Shown piece by piece: positions 42,801 through 54,019 of a stretch of DNA of 64,000 bases (positions are counted from its first letter, which is position 1; every line of letters starts with the position of its first letter). A model generated the notes under the pieces. That model ran no database searches. It saw only the letters and a list, made by a program, of their open reading frames with translations, and was not told where the DNA came from. The position numbers and the translations under genes were made by a program. Source of the DNA: CAYXDO01 sp964463485 (GTDB lineage: Bacteria; Myxococcota; Kuafuiibacteriia; Kuafuiibacteriales; Kuafuiibacteriaceae). Where the stretch lies: assembly GCA_964463485.1 (NCBI GenBank), contig CAYXDO010000028.1, forward strand, positions 17,960 through 81,959. The letters run 5' to 3'.

Positions 42801-43518
42801 GTGCGGGTGCGCAGGCGATCCGGACGCTCCCTGCGAGCTCGATTCTTGTGGGTGTGAAGTGCCGATCCGTGCTCGGGTGGGAGCGTTTGGGCAGGCCGCG
42901 GTTGCTTACGACGTCGCTCCGATGGCATCGGACCAGGGCGACGACTTGGTCGTGGCGACCGATCGCGGGATCGCGATGTTTCGCCAGGGAGGGCAGGGTG
43001 TGAGCTTCGACCGTACGCTCTCGGTTGGCTCGGTCCGTGACGTGGAGCTCGGATATCTCGACTCGGACTCATCGTATGATTTGGCCTGGATCGACACTTC
43101 GCCTTGTCCGGTGGGCGGGCCGCTCGAAGCCGTGTGCCCGCTCGGCAAGTCGAGATCACAGGCGCGCGGCTGCCTCGGTGTCTTGTCGTTCGACGAACGC
43201 GGCGACTGGACGGGGGCGACTTCGTGTGTGCGCAGACAGCTCGAGTTCGAACCCACCGCCATTTGCCTCGGTGACTTCGACGGTAACGGCGTGACTGACG
43301 TGGCGGTGACCTCTGCCTCGACCTCGAAGATCGACGTCTTCCTTTCTAGCTTGGAGAGCAGGTCCGGCCCGCGACTTTCCGCGCCGGTGCGAGTGGCCAT
43401 CCCTGCGTGGCTGGTGGGTGGCCCGCTCCTCTGTCGGGATCTCAACGGAGATCGGCGGACCGACTTGGTCACCGCATCCCGAGGGGGCGAGGTGATCGTG
43501 TTCTCGAGCAAGCCCTGA
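39877..43518 (+). CDS. giant FG-GAP/Cys-rich lipoprotein
   Basis: The 1213-residue protein starts MSRGGWLGVAAFVAGLSSAC, a signal peptide with a lipobox. It holds at least five FG-GAP/calcium-loop repeats of the form D-x-D-x-D-G-x-x-D (VDLDGRADLAF, VNADGFDDLVVL, FDADGRDDVVVV, FDGNGVTDVAVT, LNGDRRTDLVTA), which build integrin-like propellers. Three cysteine-dense insertions occur (around CTRVCAESCGDRGMC, CVQRCDDPFGTCFTPC and CGCPPEELCQCPRGEC). The product is probably on the outer surface, Ca-stabilised and adhesive. GTG at 39871 is an alternative start. A frameshifted fragment of the third cysteine region occurs again at 51789-51916. Confidence 0.8.
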   Translation: MSRGGWLGVAAFVAGLSSACTRDVALLQTEAHVRLAYDGVVSIRVLDAADGAHVVSCSEVGSFRPVHRYVPSSGFSSLASYAAKELAARPSELIRLPLEVPANPWGAGLVYVQALSEEGLPVLEGCVCARFDPDGLSEDVDANFEVLRRCRRFDEGPFDVGLEPLVPEGFELTACGAEAFVGLTGEHQLRPGICLEPRPCGGTGGSEPCYECSSESCEELGDLSFATVRITSEPPGRVAVGAQVTDRRGMVVPRSNIDSCDGELSLSAEIPGRPESRIEVPIECTPRVELQLVATQVISDSDPLLATVRADDRDGIAVAFDADGATEVELFRLGDRLEATSSADFPGEKPLSMRGEKNQGSSLALLTRGPTENAILRAFRATLGVESLTVVSTASGSCTRVCAESCGDRGMCPKSVTSATLFGADVDLDGRADLAFATPDGALSVYRSDAESEGVLHRCECGELLPLRAVAFDYREREGPTILFGSKDGLFVQGSTSRLAGPRCSLTTRACESGLECVQRCDDPFGTCFTPCVVGAADCPGRQVCIPSAPGSSSGLCTRQTLGCDVPTKILDRGPVQGLALGRFDSGTEDDLAVLLESPNGPELSVLFGRLDALQDGHRLSLYEMLADGSTPVAMAVAEVNADGFDDLVVLAHDRDQKARLDLWIGRGRGSMAPIVGAPIRCDSVRADLAMGDFDADGRDDVVVVCGASESSKLSIFAPRATDGQRGVNFAAPIVLTGAQGSRPVALALGQVTGDLSLDLVALSCESADAKGCGLGAAARPPLGRTRLTVFDDLLASPRGEPLGVELGWAGSGLWVGPLSERDHDDVVVVNARSADCATPACERSEIRVINAGGDPSGWSVDRLSVDNAVGLAAFRSDVLGSSSLVTLGQGRSVNDRPCSTRDMCLPHDVCPRLEECGCPPEELCQCPRGECDIGVCVPQTRALSVIDPRPLMVERFSCEEPLLECSRGAQPRSTCGCAGDPDAPCELDSCGCEVPIRARVGAFGQAAVAYDVAPMASDQGDDLVVATDRGIAMFRQGGQGVSFDRTLSVGSVRDVELGYLDSDSSYDLAWIDTSPCPVGGPLEAVCPLGKSRSQARGCLGVLSFDERGDWTGATSCVRRQLEFEPTAICLGDFDGNGVTDVAVTSASTSKIDVFLSSLESRSGPRLSAPVRVAIPAWLVGGPLLCRDLNGDRRTDLVTASRGGEVIVFSSKP

Positions 43519-43550
43519 AGTCACGCGCTCGAACGAGGTCTCACCGCCAT

Positions 43551-44708
43551 TTACGAGCCCGACGGAGAAGCGAGCCCGCTTCGAGGCTGAGGCAGGTTTA
43601 CGAAAAATTTGGATCCCGCCCCGAGCCTCGATTCGACCCAGATCTTTCCGCCGTGCTGCTCGACAATCTGACGGCAGATGGCGAGCCCCAGTCCAGAACC
43701 CTCGTACCTGTCGTCGGAATTCAGCCGCCGAAATGCCCCGAAGACCTCCCCGTGATGCTTTTCCTCGATCCCAATGCCGTTGTCCTCGACGCAAAAGGTC
43801 GCCGACCCTCGTTCCCTCGCGCAGGAGACGGTCACTCGCGGAGCTTCGTCCGGTTTGGCGAATTTGAGCGCGTTACCAACCAAATTCAGAAACACTTGAT
43901 AGAGGCGATCTGGGTCGCCGCGCACCGTGGCGAGCTCTTCCACGACGAGCGCTCCATGGGCCAGCGTGATGCGGGGCGAAAGGTCGGACCGAACTCGATC
44001 GAGCACCGCCGATACGTCAACCTCCTCGATCCTGCTTGGTTTCTGAAGACGAGCGTATGCCAACAGAGAGTCCAGCAGGCTCGACATGCGCCCGCATGCA
44101 CTGAGTGATCGCTCCAAGAAGTGAGCGGATTCCGAACCGAGCGTATGTGCGGACTCGTCTTTGAGCGCATTGAGGAAGCCCACCGCGACACGAAGCGGCT
44201 CGCGCAGATCATGAGAGGCGGCCTGGTTGAACTGTCGGAGCGCGTCGTTCGCCCTCTCGAGCTCGAGCATGGTCTTCTTGTGAGACTCGACCTCGTCTGC
44301 GATCCGCCGACGGTCGTTATACAGGTCGAGGAATACCTGAACCTTGCTGAGTAGGATGTGCTGGTTGATCGGTTTGAACACGTAGTCGACGGCTCCGGTT
44401 CCGTAGCCCTTCAACACGCCATCCTCGGTTTGATGAGTCGCGGTCAGAAAGACGATGGGAACGTGAGCGGTGCGTGAATTCGATCTCGCGTAGCTCGCGA
44501 CTTCGTAACCGTCCATCTCAGGCATTTGTACGTCCAAAAGCATGACCGCGAAGTCGCGTTTGAGGAGCTCCTTGAGGGCCGCATTCCCGGATTGCGCGCG
44601 CACGAGCTCACACGGTAGTCGCTGAAGCGTAGCTTCGAGGGCGATGAGGTTCGCTTCGAGGTCATCGACGAGCAAGACTCTCGGCAGATGCGTTTGCATC
44701 GGATTCAA
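43551..44708 (-). CDS. response regulator-histidine kinase (REC-HisKA-HATPase)
   Basis: The 385-residue soluble protein starts with a receiver domain (VDD, phosphoacceptor D59 in VMLLDVQMPEMDGYE, K in YVFKPI). A short coiled coil, HisKA with H166 in QAASHDLREPLR, and a HATPase domain (NLVGNALKF, VEDNGIGIEEKHH, GSGLGLAI) follow. It is the last gene of the porin-to-kinase operon and overlaps the CheR gene by 47 bases (38 if the ATG at 44699 is used). It probably takes phosphate from the large hybrid kinase and passes it to an unknown partner. No output domain is present. Confidence 0.92.
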   Translation of the reverse strand: MNPMQTHLPRVLLVDDLEANLIALEATLQRLPCELVRAQSGNAALKELLKRDFAVMLLDVQMPEMDGYEVASYARSNSRTAHVPIVFLTATHQTEDGVLKGYGTGAVDYVFKPINQHILLSKVQVFLDLYNDRRRIADEVESHKKTMLELERANDALRQFNQAASHDLREPLRVAVGFLNALKDESAHTLGSESAHFLERSLSACGRMSSLLDSLLAYARLQKPSRIEEVDVSAVLDRVRSDLSPRITLAHGALVVEELATVRGDPDRLYQVFLNLVGNALKFAKPDEAPRVTVSCARERGSATFCVEDNGIGIEEKHHGEVFGAFRRLNSDDRYEGSGLGLAICRQIVEQHGGKIWVESRLGAGSKFFVNLPQPRSGLASPSGS

Positions 44709-45532
44709 TTCTATACTTCACGGACCGGAGTGGCGAGCGAGCTTGATAAATTCTCGACCCGGGCACGATCTCTTTGAACGAATGCTCGCACTCGACAACA
44801 GGAAGGTGCTCGCCCGCCCCGATGCAAAGGAAGCCGCCGAGGGGGAGGCTTCCGGCGAGCTTGGCGACGACACGCTCTCGCGTCCTCGGCTCGAGATACA
44901 TGAGGACGTTGCGGCAGAAGACGACCTGCATCTCGCCGAGGGAATGATCCGAGATCAGGTCGTGCTGGAAGAAGAACGTGTGTCTTCGGATGGACTCCTT
45001 GAGGATGATTTGACCGTGAGCAGCGCTGTAGTATTCCGAAAGCGAGGTCGTTCCGCCCGAGCTGCGATGACTCTCGCTGTACGTGCGGATTCTGCTCGCC
45101 CGGTAGAGCGCCTTCTTGGCGCGCTCGATGGAGAGCTCGCTGACGTCGGTTCCATAGATCATGGCTCGGTCGTAAAGACCTTCTTCACTCAGGAGAATGG
45201 CGGTCGAGTAGACCTCCTCACCGGAGGCGCATCCGGCATGCCAGATTCGAACCGTCGGATAGGCTCTCAGGAACGGAACCACGTGTTCCCGTAGGGCGCG
45301 AAAGCAATTTGGATCGCGAAAGAGCTCACTCACGTGCACCATGACGTCATCCACGAACGTCGAGAAGGCGAGCGGATCCGCAAGCACTACTGCTCGCAAT
45401 TCCCCGAGGCTCGAAAGTCCGGATTTTGCGAGTGCGTTCTCGAAGCGACGACTCAGTGAAGCGCGCCGATAACCTCGAAAGTCATGACCGTATGTCGAGT
45501 ACACAGCCTCCACGAACGAGTCGAGCTCGGTC

Positions 45533-45549
<17 letters not shown>
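44662..45549 (-). CDS. CheR-type protein-glutamate methyltransferase
   Basis: The 295-residue protein has the CheR N-domain (GHDFRGYRRASLSRRF), then VMVHVSELFRDPNCFRAL, the SAM site IWHAGCASGEEVYSTAILL, YGTDVSELSIERAK and MQVVFCRNVLMYL. CheR enzymes methylate receptor glutamates. No chemoreceptor or CheB gene is in the operon, so its substrate may be the hybrid kinase or an unlinked receptor. The start overlaps the stop of the hybrid kinase by 17 bases. Its 3' end overlaps the next gene. Confidence 0.92.
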
Positions 45550-48991
<3,442 letters not shown>

Positions 48992-48994
48992 CGC

Positions 48995-49447
48995 CTACTC
49001 GAGACTCAATTGCTTGCAGGTTCCGATGTCGATCGCCGCAGAAACATACCCAAGCGCGCCACGGTGCGTCCGCACGTATTCGACTACCGCCACCTCCGAG
49101 TTGAGCTCGGGCGGAGGTACATCGCGGCCGGAGAAGATCTGCTGCTGCCAATAACTCTTCACGGCAGCGATCGATTTGCCGATCACTTGCTCGTCAAATC
49201 GAAGTCGCACCGGCGATTCCACGTGGAGATCCACGGGACGAATCAACTCGCCGTCGGGCCATCGCGTGACCTTCTTCAAGAATGCGTCAGCCAATACCGA
49301 CCGGGTGACCTTGGTCGCAGGATTCTCCGGATGGACTATCAGTCGATAGGTTGGAGCGGGCGTAGGCTGAGCAAACACGGCGTCCGCGCAAAGATTCCAG
49401 GCCGCAAGGAGCAGCGGCGTCAATCTGCACCCGACTCGCCTCATCAT
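48995..49447 (-). CDS. small periplasmic PBP-like (phosphate-binding-type) protein
   Basis: The 150-residue product has a signal peptide (MMRRVGCRLTPLLLAAWNLC region, cleavage near FAQ) and one lobe of the PstS-like fold. Recognisable parts are VHPENPATKVTRSVLADAFLKKVTRWPDG, SYWQQQIFSGRDVPP and VEYVRTHRGALGYVS. It is half the size of a transport binding protein, and no ABC transporter gene is present, so it more likely has a sensory or accessory role. GAAGG upstream supports the ATG at 49447. It lies between the porin gene and the hybrid kinase gene. Confidence 0.8.
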   Translation of the reverse strand: MMRRVGCRLTPLLLAAWNLCADAVFAQPTPAPTYRLIVHPENPATKVTRSVLADAFLKKVTRWPDGELIRPVDLHVESPVRLRFDEQVIGKSIAAVKSYWQQQIFSGRDVPPPELNSEVAVVEYVRTHRGALGYVSAAIDIGTCKQLSLE

Positions 49448-49452
49448 CGCCT

Positions 49453-50724
49453 TCAAAAGTATGCGGTCGTCTTGGCCATGAAGAGGCCCCAATCCGCAAC
49501 GAGCTCGCTCAGCTTCTGATTATCGTTCAGGCTAGAGCTCAACCCCGCCGTTCCACGCATGTAGCTCCCCTCGAGCTTGAGGATCCAGAATGGATTGAGA
49601 TCGAATCGAAGAGTGAGTGCGACCTGCTGCTGCGACCCGGATCTGCCTTCTCGCTTCTGCGCATCCGGAAAAAACACGGCGTAAAAAACTCCGGGACAAA
49701 ACCAGCCCGACACTCGGTAAGACGCCATTCCATAGAGGCGCTCGCTCGTGGTCGACGCGGTCGGAAATCTCTCTGGGTCGCTCGATCGCGCCTCCGTACG
49801 CCAACGACTGTACTCAGTCGCGAAGAGGAAGTCCTGGGACGTGTACTCCAGAGATGCCACCCACAGGACCGCAGGAATCTCCAACAGTACGCCCGTGGAC
49901 GGACTCTGTGCGGCGGTCTGGAAATACAAGGTCGCGTCCAGCTCCAACGCCTGAAGGCTCGCGCCGAGGCGGAGTCCCTCCAACGGGCTCCAAAACACGC
50001 GGCCGCCCAACAAATAGGGTGTGTCGAGCTCCGTGAATTCAAACGCGGCCGACGGGTTCGCGCGGGGCACATCGATGAATATCGTGCCGCCGTAGAGCGA
50101 ATACTCCACGCTTCCGGCAGCACCTAGCCGCCCGTAGCCGTAAACGTCGATGCCAGTCTGAGCCAAAAGAAAGTCCCGGTTCTGCGACGGATAGATGGAT
50201 GGCGGCAATAAAATGGGTACGCGTGCCGAATCCACATCGCTGATTTCGTTGTACAGACCAAACGGGACCTTTGTCCGCCCCGCACGCAGCCCAAACCAGT
50301 CCGACCACCGATAGTCGAGATAGTACCAGTCGAGCTTCACGTCATAGTTACCGATGGGTCCGAGGTCCCGCGAAAATAGCTGAAGACCAACTCGGAGCTT
50401 GTCGGTCAGCGATTTCGTAAAATTCAGACCGGCCTCAGTGACTTCAAAGCTCCCTCGACTCGACTCCGCGAGGAAGTTGTTGGCCGTCGACTTGATGACC
50501 CCCTGGCTGACGAACCCGTGAATCTCGACCTCGAGCAGCTCGTCCACGACCGATGTCGCCTGGGGCGCCGAAGCTTCCGCCGGCCCACCAGGCTCGGCCC
50601 CGGAGCTCGAAGTCGAGCTCGAGCTCGTCGGTCGAATCGCGCCCGTGGATGTATCCACACTTGGAGCGCCGATCAGCAAAAATACACTTAGCCAGGTACT
50701 CACAAGCCCTCCGCGGAAGCGCAT
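49453..50724 (-). CDS. outer-membrane porin-like beta-barrel protein
   Basis: The 423-residue protein has a signal peptide, a Ser/Thr-rich low-complexity linker (about 27-47) and then regularly alternating amphipathic strands rich in Tyr, Phe and Gly (LDWYYLDYRWSDWFGLRAGR, ATEYSRWRTEAR, LKLEGSYMRG). It ends with a C-terminal phenylalanine (TTAYF), the outer-membrane assembly signal. Length and pattern fit a 16- to 18-strand porin. It opens the operon porin / binding protein / hybrid kinase / CheR / REC-kinase. A role in ligand entry for the linked sensor is plausible. Confidence 0.82.
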   Translation of the reverse strand: MRFRGGLVSTWLSVFLLIGAPSVDTSTGAIRPTSSSSTSSSGAEPGGPAEASAPQATSVVDELLEVEIHGFVSQGVIKSTANNFLAESSRGSFEVTEAGLNFTKSLTDKLRVGLQLFSRDLGPIGNYDVKLDWYYLDYRWSDWFGLRAGRTKVPFGLYNEISDVDSARVPILLPPSIYPSQNRDFLLAQTGIDVYGYGRLGAAGSVEYSLYGGTIFIDVPRANPSAAFEFTELDTPYLLGGRVFWSPLEGLRLGASLQALELDATLYFQTAAQSPSTGVLLEIPAVLWVASLEYTSQDFLFATEYSRWRTEARSSDPERFPTASTTSERLYGMASYRVSGWFCPGVFYAVFFPDAQKREGRSGSQQQVALTLRFDLNPFWILKLEGSYMRGTAGLSSSLNDNQKLSELVADWGLFMAKTTAYF

Positions 50725-50844
50725 TTCGACAGGTCACTCAAGCGCCTTCGCGCACCAGAGGATCGTCGGATCTTACGTCACGATAGGAATCAAATCTAGC
50801 AGAAATTCCTGGCATTCGCCTTCGGGTCGAAGATATGTTGAAGA

Positions 50845-51771
50845 ATGGGACGTTCGCTTCGCGTCTTGATGGTCGACGATTCCGCCGACGACGCCGAGTT
50901 GATGCTCAGAGCTCTGCGGCGGAGCGAGTACGTCGTGGCGCATCGACGAGTCCAGACGCGGGCGGCCCTCGGCGAGGCGCTCGTCCAGGAGGATTGGGAC
51001 ATTGTCTTGTCGGACAACTCAATGCCTCAGTTCTCGTCGCGCGAGGCGCTCACGGTGCTTGCGGAGAGCTCGGTCGATACTCCCCTCATCGTCGTGTCAG
51101 GGACCTCGGACGAGGAGTGTGTCGCGGCGGCGCTGCGCGCGGGCGCACGGGACTTTCTCAGCAAAGCTCGGATTTCCGCTCTGCCATCGGCCATAGAAAG
51201 AGTGATCGAGCAGTGCGAAACGGAGCGCACCGAGCGTCAGGCCCGAAGTGAGCACGAGCGGACCGCGAGGTTGATTCGCTTGATGGCCGAGACAATTCCC
51301 GATGCGATCGTTGCGGTCGAGGGAACCGGGACAGTCTTTTTCTGCAATCGAGCGGCCGAAGCCTTGCTCGGTAGACGCGAACAGTCTACCGCCGGGACCT
51401 CGGAGGTGAGTCCGGGGACGACGGCCCGCGAACTCTCGGAGAGTCCTCGCTCCGCAGAGACGCACCCCGATGATTCGCCGCCACGTGATGATTCGCCGCC
51501 ACGTGACAGTCTCCGGGAATTTTCCGTAGATGAGTGGATCGATCAGTGCCCTCTCTTCTTGGAGGACAAGGTCACGCCGTGCGCGCGTGCCGAGACGCCG
51601 CTCCTGCGGGCGCTCCGAGGTGAGTCCACGAATGGGCAACGCTTTTTTGCGCGGCGCCCGCGCGGTGAAGTGTGCTTGAGTGTCAGCTCGCGTCCGCTCT
51701 TGGACGAGAACGGAGTGATCCTGGGTGGCGTTGCCATTTTTCGCGACGAGACTCCGTCGCGCGTCGCCTGA
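50845..51771 (+). CDS. REC-PAS regulatory protein
   Basis: The 308-residue protein has an N-terminal receiver (MVDDSADD, acceptor in DIVLSDNSMPQFS, SGTSDEE, FLSKARI) and a PAS-like domain starting near residue 140 (IRLMAETIPDAIVAVEGTGTVFFCNRAAEALLG). No kinase or DNA-binding domain follows. A short disordered insert holds DDSPPR twice, encoded by an exact 18-base tandem duplication (51469-51504). It is divergent from the porin operon, 120 bases away, and may take part in the same signalling. Confidence 0.85.
   Translation: MGRSLRVLMVDDSADDAELMLRALRRSEYVVAHRRVQTRAALGEALVQEDWDIVLSDNSMPQFSSREALTVLAESSVDTPLIVVSGTSDEECVAAALRAGARDFLSKARISALPSAIERVIEQCETERTERQARSEHERTARLIRLMAETIPDAIVAVEGTGTVFFCNRAAEALLGRREQSTAGTSEVSPGTTARELSESPRSAETHPDDSPPRDDSPPRDSLREFSVDEWIDQCPLFLEDKVTPCARAETPLLRALRGESTNGQRFFARRPRGEVCLSVSSRPLLDENGVILGGVAIFRDETPSRVA
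51469..51504. repeat. two exact 18-bp units inside the PAS region
   Basis: GATGATTCGCCGCCACGT occurs twice in tandem (51469-51486 and 51487-51504), encoding DDSPPR twice in frame. It is a recent slippage-type duplication in a loop. Confidence 0.9.
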
Positions 51772-51788
51772 CAGGAGCTCACCTTGCC

Positions 51789-51916
51789 CCGTGAGGAGCT
51801 TTGCCGGCGCGAGTGCGACATGAGTGTTTGTTTCCCGCAGACTCGAGCACTCATGTGATCGATCCGAGGTCGGTCGTGGTTGAGCAGTTTTCATGCGGGG
51901 AGCCGGTGCTCGACTA
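51789..51916 (+). pseudogene. frameshifted fragment of the FG-GAP lipoprotein gene
   Basis: About 128 bases closely match 42638-42775 of the large lipoprotein gene. The reading frame of the source (ECD-x-x-VC-x-PQTRAL ... DPR ... VE-x-FSC-x-EP-x-L) is followed here, but a one-base deletion after ACTC shifts it and a stop follows soon after. Homology fades at both ends. It is therefore a decayed partial duplicate, located between the REC-PAS gene and the zinc exporter gene. Confidence 0.8.
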
Positions 51917-51960
51917 ACACTCCCGGAGAACCCTCGGGGCCGAACAAATGATCTTGCCTT

Positions 51961-51982
51961 CATATGATGGCGCTGTCATATG
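51961..51982 (+). promoter_or_regulatory. ArsR-type operator over the CDF start codon
   Basis: CATATGA (51961-51967) and TCATATG (51976-51982) form a perfect inverted repeat with an eight-base spacer. ArsR/SmtB zinc sensors bind repeats of the ATATGA-n-TCATAT kind, and such a sensor is encoded by the second gene of this operon. The right arm contains the proposed ATG at 51980. A weak -35 (TTGCCT, 51954-51959) precedes it. Confidence 0.65.
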
Positions 51983-52984
51983 TTTGGCGTGGGCCTCAGC
52001 CACGTTCACACTCGACCGCACGGTCACACCCACGATGGTCATGACGATCATGACGATCATGAGCATCATCCCCATGATCATCAGCGCCAGGACTCTCCTC
52101 GGCCTGGGCAGGGATCGCGGCCGCTCGTGTGGGCGTTGGTCTTCAACGCTGGGTACCTCGTCGCCGAGGGGGCCGCTGGACTCTGGACGGGGTCGTTGGC
52201 TTTGCTCTCGGACGCCACGCACATGATGAGCGACGTGCTGGCGTTGGGGCTCGCGGTGTTCGCAGCCAGGCTCGCCCAGAGACCAGCGTCGTCGCGGGGT
52301 ACGTTCGGCTTGGTCCGCGCCGAGGTGCTCGGGGCGTTCCTGAATGCGCTCGCGCTGTTGGTCGCGTGCGGGTTGATCTTCAGGGAGGCGTTCGAACGGT
52401 TGGTTTCGGGGCCGCCGGCAGTGGCCGGGCTTCCCGTCTTGATCGTCGCGGTGCTGGGTTTGATCGTGAACGTCGGCAGCGCGCTCGCGCTGCTCCGCGG
52501 CGATCGTTCGAACATCAACATCCGCGGAGCCTTGGCCCACATGATCGCGGACGCGTTAGGAAGTGTCGGCGCGATCGTCGCGGCGTGCTTCGTCTTGGCC
52601 GGATACGCTGCGGCCGACGCGGTGGTGAGTGTCGTGATCGGCGTGTTGGTCCTGGCGAGCGGTTGGAGCGTACTCAAGGATTCGGTTTGGATCCTCCTTC
52701 AATTTGCGCCGCCGGGTTTGGGCAGCTCGGAGATTTCGCGGGCGCTCGGAGCGATCGAGGGCGTGGCGGCCGTGCATGAGGTTCACGTGTGGGCGTTGAC
52801 GAGCGGAGCGGCCACGGTGACCGCGCACCTCGTTGCGGCCGAAGGAGCCGGTCCGTTCGAAGTGTTGAAGCGAGCGGAGCAAGCGCTCCGGGCGATCGGA
52901 GTCGGGCACACCACGATTCAGGTCGATCCCTGCGAGGGGCCGGGCTGCGCGCAGGTAGAGTGTCCGGCCCTCGGCCATGAGTGA
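51980..52984 (+). CDS. CDF family zinc/metal efflux transporter
   Basis: The 334-residue cation diffusion facilitator exports Zn or related metals in exchange for protons. A His/Asp-rich N-terminus (HGHTHDGHDDHDDHEHHPHDH) can gather metal. Six membrane segments follow, with the metal-site motifs ALLSDATHMMSDV (helix 2) and ALAHMIADALGSV (helix 5). A cytoplasmic C-domain follows (VAAVHEVHVWALTSG). The start is uncertain: ATG at 51980 lies in the operator, and GTG at 51989 is an alternative. The gene overlaps the ArsR regulator by eight bases, so exporter and sensor form one operon. Confidence 0.93.
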   Translation: MFGVGLSHVHTRPHGHTHDGHDDHDDHEHHPHDHQRQDSPRPGQGSRPLVWALVFNAGYLVAEGAAGLWTGSLALLSDATHMMSDVLALGLAVFAARLAQRPASSRGTFGLVRAEVLGAFLNALALLVACGLIFREAFERLVSGPPAVAGLPVLIVAVLGLIVNVGSALALLRGDRSNINIRGALAHMIADALGSVGAIVAACFVLAGYAAADAVVSVVIGVLVLASGWSVLKDSVWILLQFAPPGLGSSEISRALGAIEGVAAVHEVHVWALTSGAATVTAHLVAAEGAGPFEVLKRAEQALRAIGVGHTTIQVDPCEGPGCAQVECPALGHE

Positions 52985-53324
52985 GGTGCTGCCCAACAAA
53001 GCGCTGATGGCGCGAGCGCTCGAGCTCTTTCGCGCGATCACTCACGAAGATCGACTGATGGTCCTCGTCGCGTTGGGGCGATCGGAGGGCGTCGACGACT
53101 CCGGGGTGTCCGTCGGTGAGCTCGCCGAGCTCTGTGGGTCGGAGCAATCGGCGATGAGTCACCACTTGCGCAGGCTTCGAGACGCGGGGTTGGTGCGGAC
53201 CTCGCGCCGGGGAAAGCAGGTGTTCTATGCGCTGCGAGACCGCCACGTCGCGCGAATCATCGAGGACGCGCTCGAGCACGTGGCGGAGGCCCGTCCGAGT
53301 CGTCGAAAGAGGGCGGAGTCCTAG
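52977..53324 (+). CDS. ArsR/SmtB-type zinc-sensing repressor
   Basis: The 115-residue winged-helix repressor has the recognition segment VGELAELCGSEQSAMSHHLRRLRDAGLV. Its last helix DRHVARIIEDALEHVAE aligns residue for residue with the alpha5 zinc site of SmtB, keeping Asp, His, His and Glu at the four ligand positions. The alpha3 cysteine site is only partly present (LCGS). It should release DNA when zinc is high, turning on the CDF gene whose 3' end it overlaps. The inverted repeat at 51961-51982 is the probable target. Confidence 0.93.
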   Translation: MSEVLPNKALMARALELFRAITHEDRLMVLVALGRSEGVDDSGVSVGELAELCGSEQSAMSHHLRRLRDAGLVRTSRRGKQVFYALRDRHVARIIEDALEHVAEARPSRRKRAES

Positions 53325-53423
53325 CGCGGCCGACGGGCCCACGACTCCGAGCACGATGTCGCAGTCATCGGCGAGGCGCGCCGAATCGGAGACCGTCGAC
53401 TCTACGCCGATGAGTATCCTGGC

Positions 53424-53930
53424 CTAGAGCTCTCCTTGCACCGTGGCTTCGCAGCTCGCGGCGGCCGATCCGGACGCTGGCTGCAGGTTGAGGATGGCGG
53501 TGTACACGCTGACTCGACTGCCGCCGGTTCGTTCGGCGAGGCGGAGCAGCTTTCCGTGGGCGACGAAGTCGGCGGCTTTTGCGTCCGGGACCAAGTCATA
53601 GACACCAGAAAGTCGCATTCTCTTCTCGAGCACGGACATGAGGTAGGTTGGATCGAGGTTGTGGCCGGTTTGGTCGTCGAAGCCCTCCAAGTAGATCTTC
53701 GGTTTGGCGACGTCGACGTCTTCGTGCTCGGAGCGCCAGCGTTCGATCCATCCGCCGCTGACGCAGCGCGCCATGAGTTTTTTGGCGATGTCTTCGAAGT
53801 CGGTCTTGGTGGGGCCTCGAGGCGCAGCGGGGCGCGCGGGCTCCGCCGGTTTGGCGGGCGGTGGAGTGCTGCTGGAGCATGCGTTGAGGAGGAGAGCGAG
53901 GCCCAAGGAGGCTGCCCGGATCGTCGACAT
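53424..53930 (-). CDS. LpoB-like lipoprotein
   Basis: The 168-residue lipoprotein starts MSTIRAASLGLALLLNACSS with a clear lipobox, then a Pro/Ala-rich linker. Its domain has DFEDIAKKLMARCVSGGWIERW, then PKIYLEGFDDQTGHNLDPTYLMSVLEKRM and SGVYDLV. This fits the LpoB (YcfM) fold, outer-membrane lipoproteins that activate penicillin-binding proteins in enterobacteria. Relatives in other phyla are less well studied. It is convergent with the ArsR gene, 99 bases apart. Confidence 0.8.
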   Translation of the reverse strand: MSTIRAASLGLALLLNACSSSTPPPAKPAEPARPAAPRGPTKTDFEDIAKKLMARCVSGGWIERWRSEHEDVDVAKPKIYLEGFDDQTGHNLDPTYLMSVLEKRMRLSGVYDLVPDAKAADFVAHGKLLRLAERTGGSRVSVYTAILNLQPASGSAAASCEATVQGEL

Positions 53931-54019
53931 TTGAGGTCAAGGTAGGGGGCTTGCGGCGGAGACTCAAGAGGGAGCTCCAGAGTGACTGCGATCCCGGACA
54001 CGTCTTTTGTCCGCGCTGG

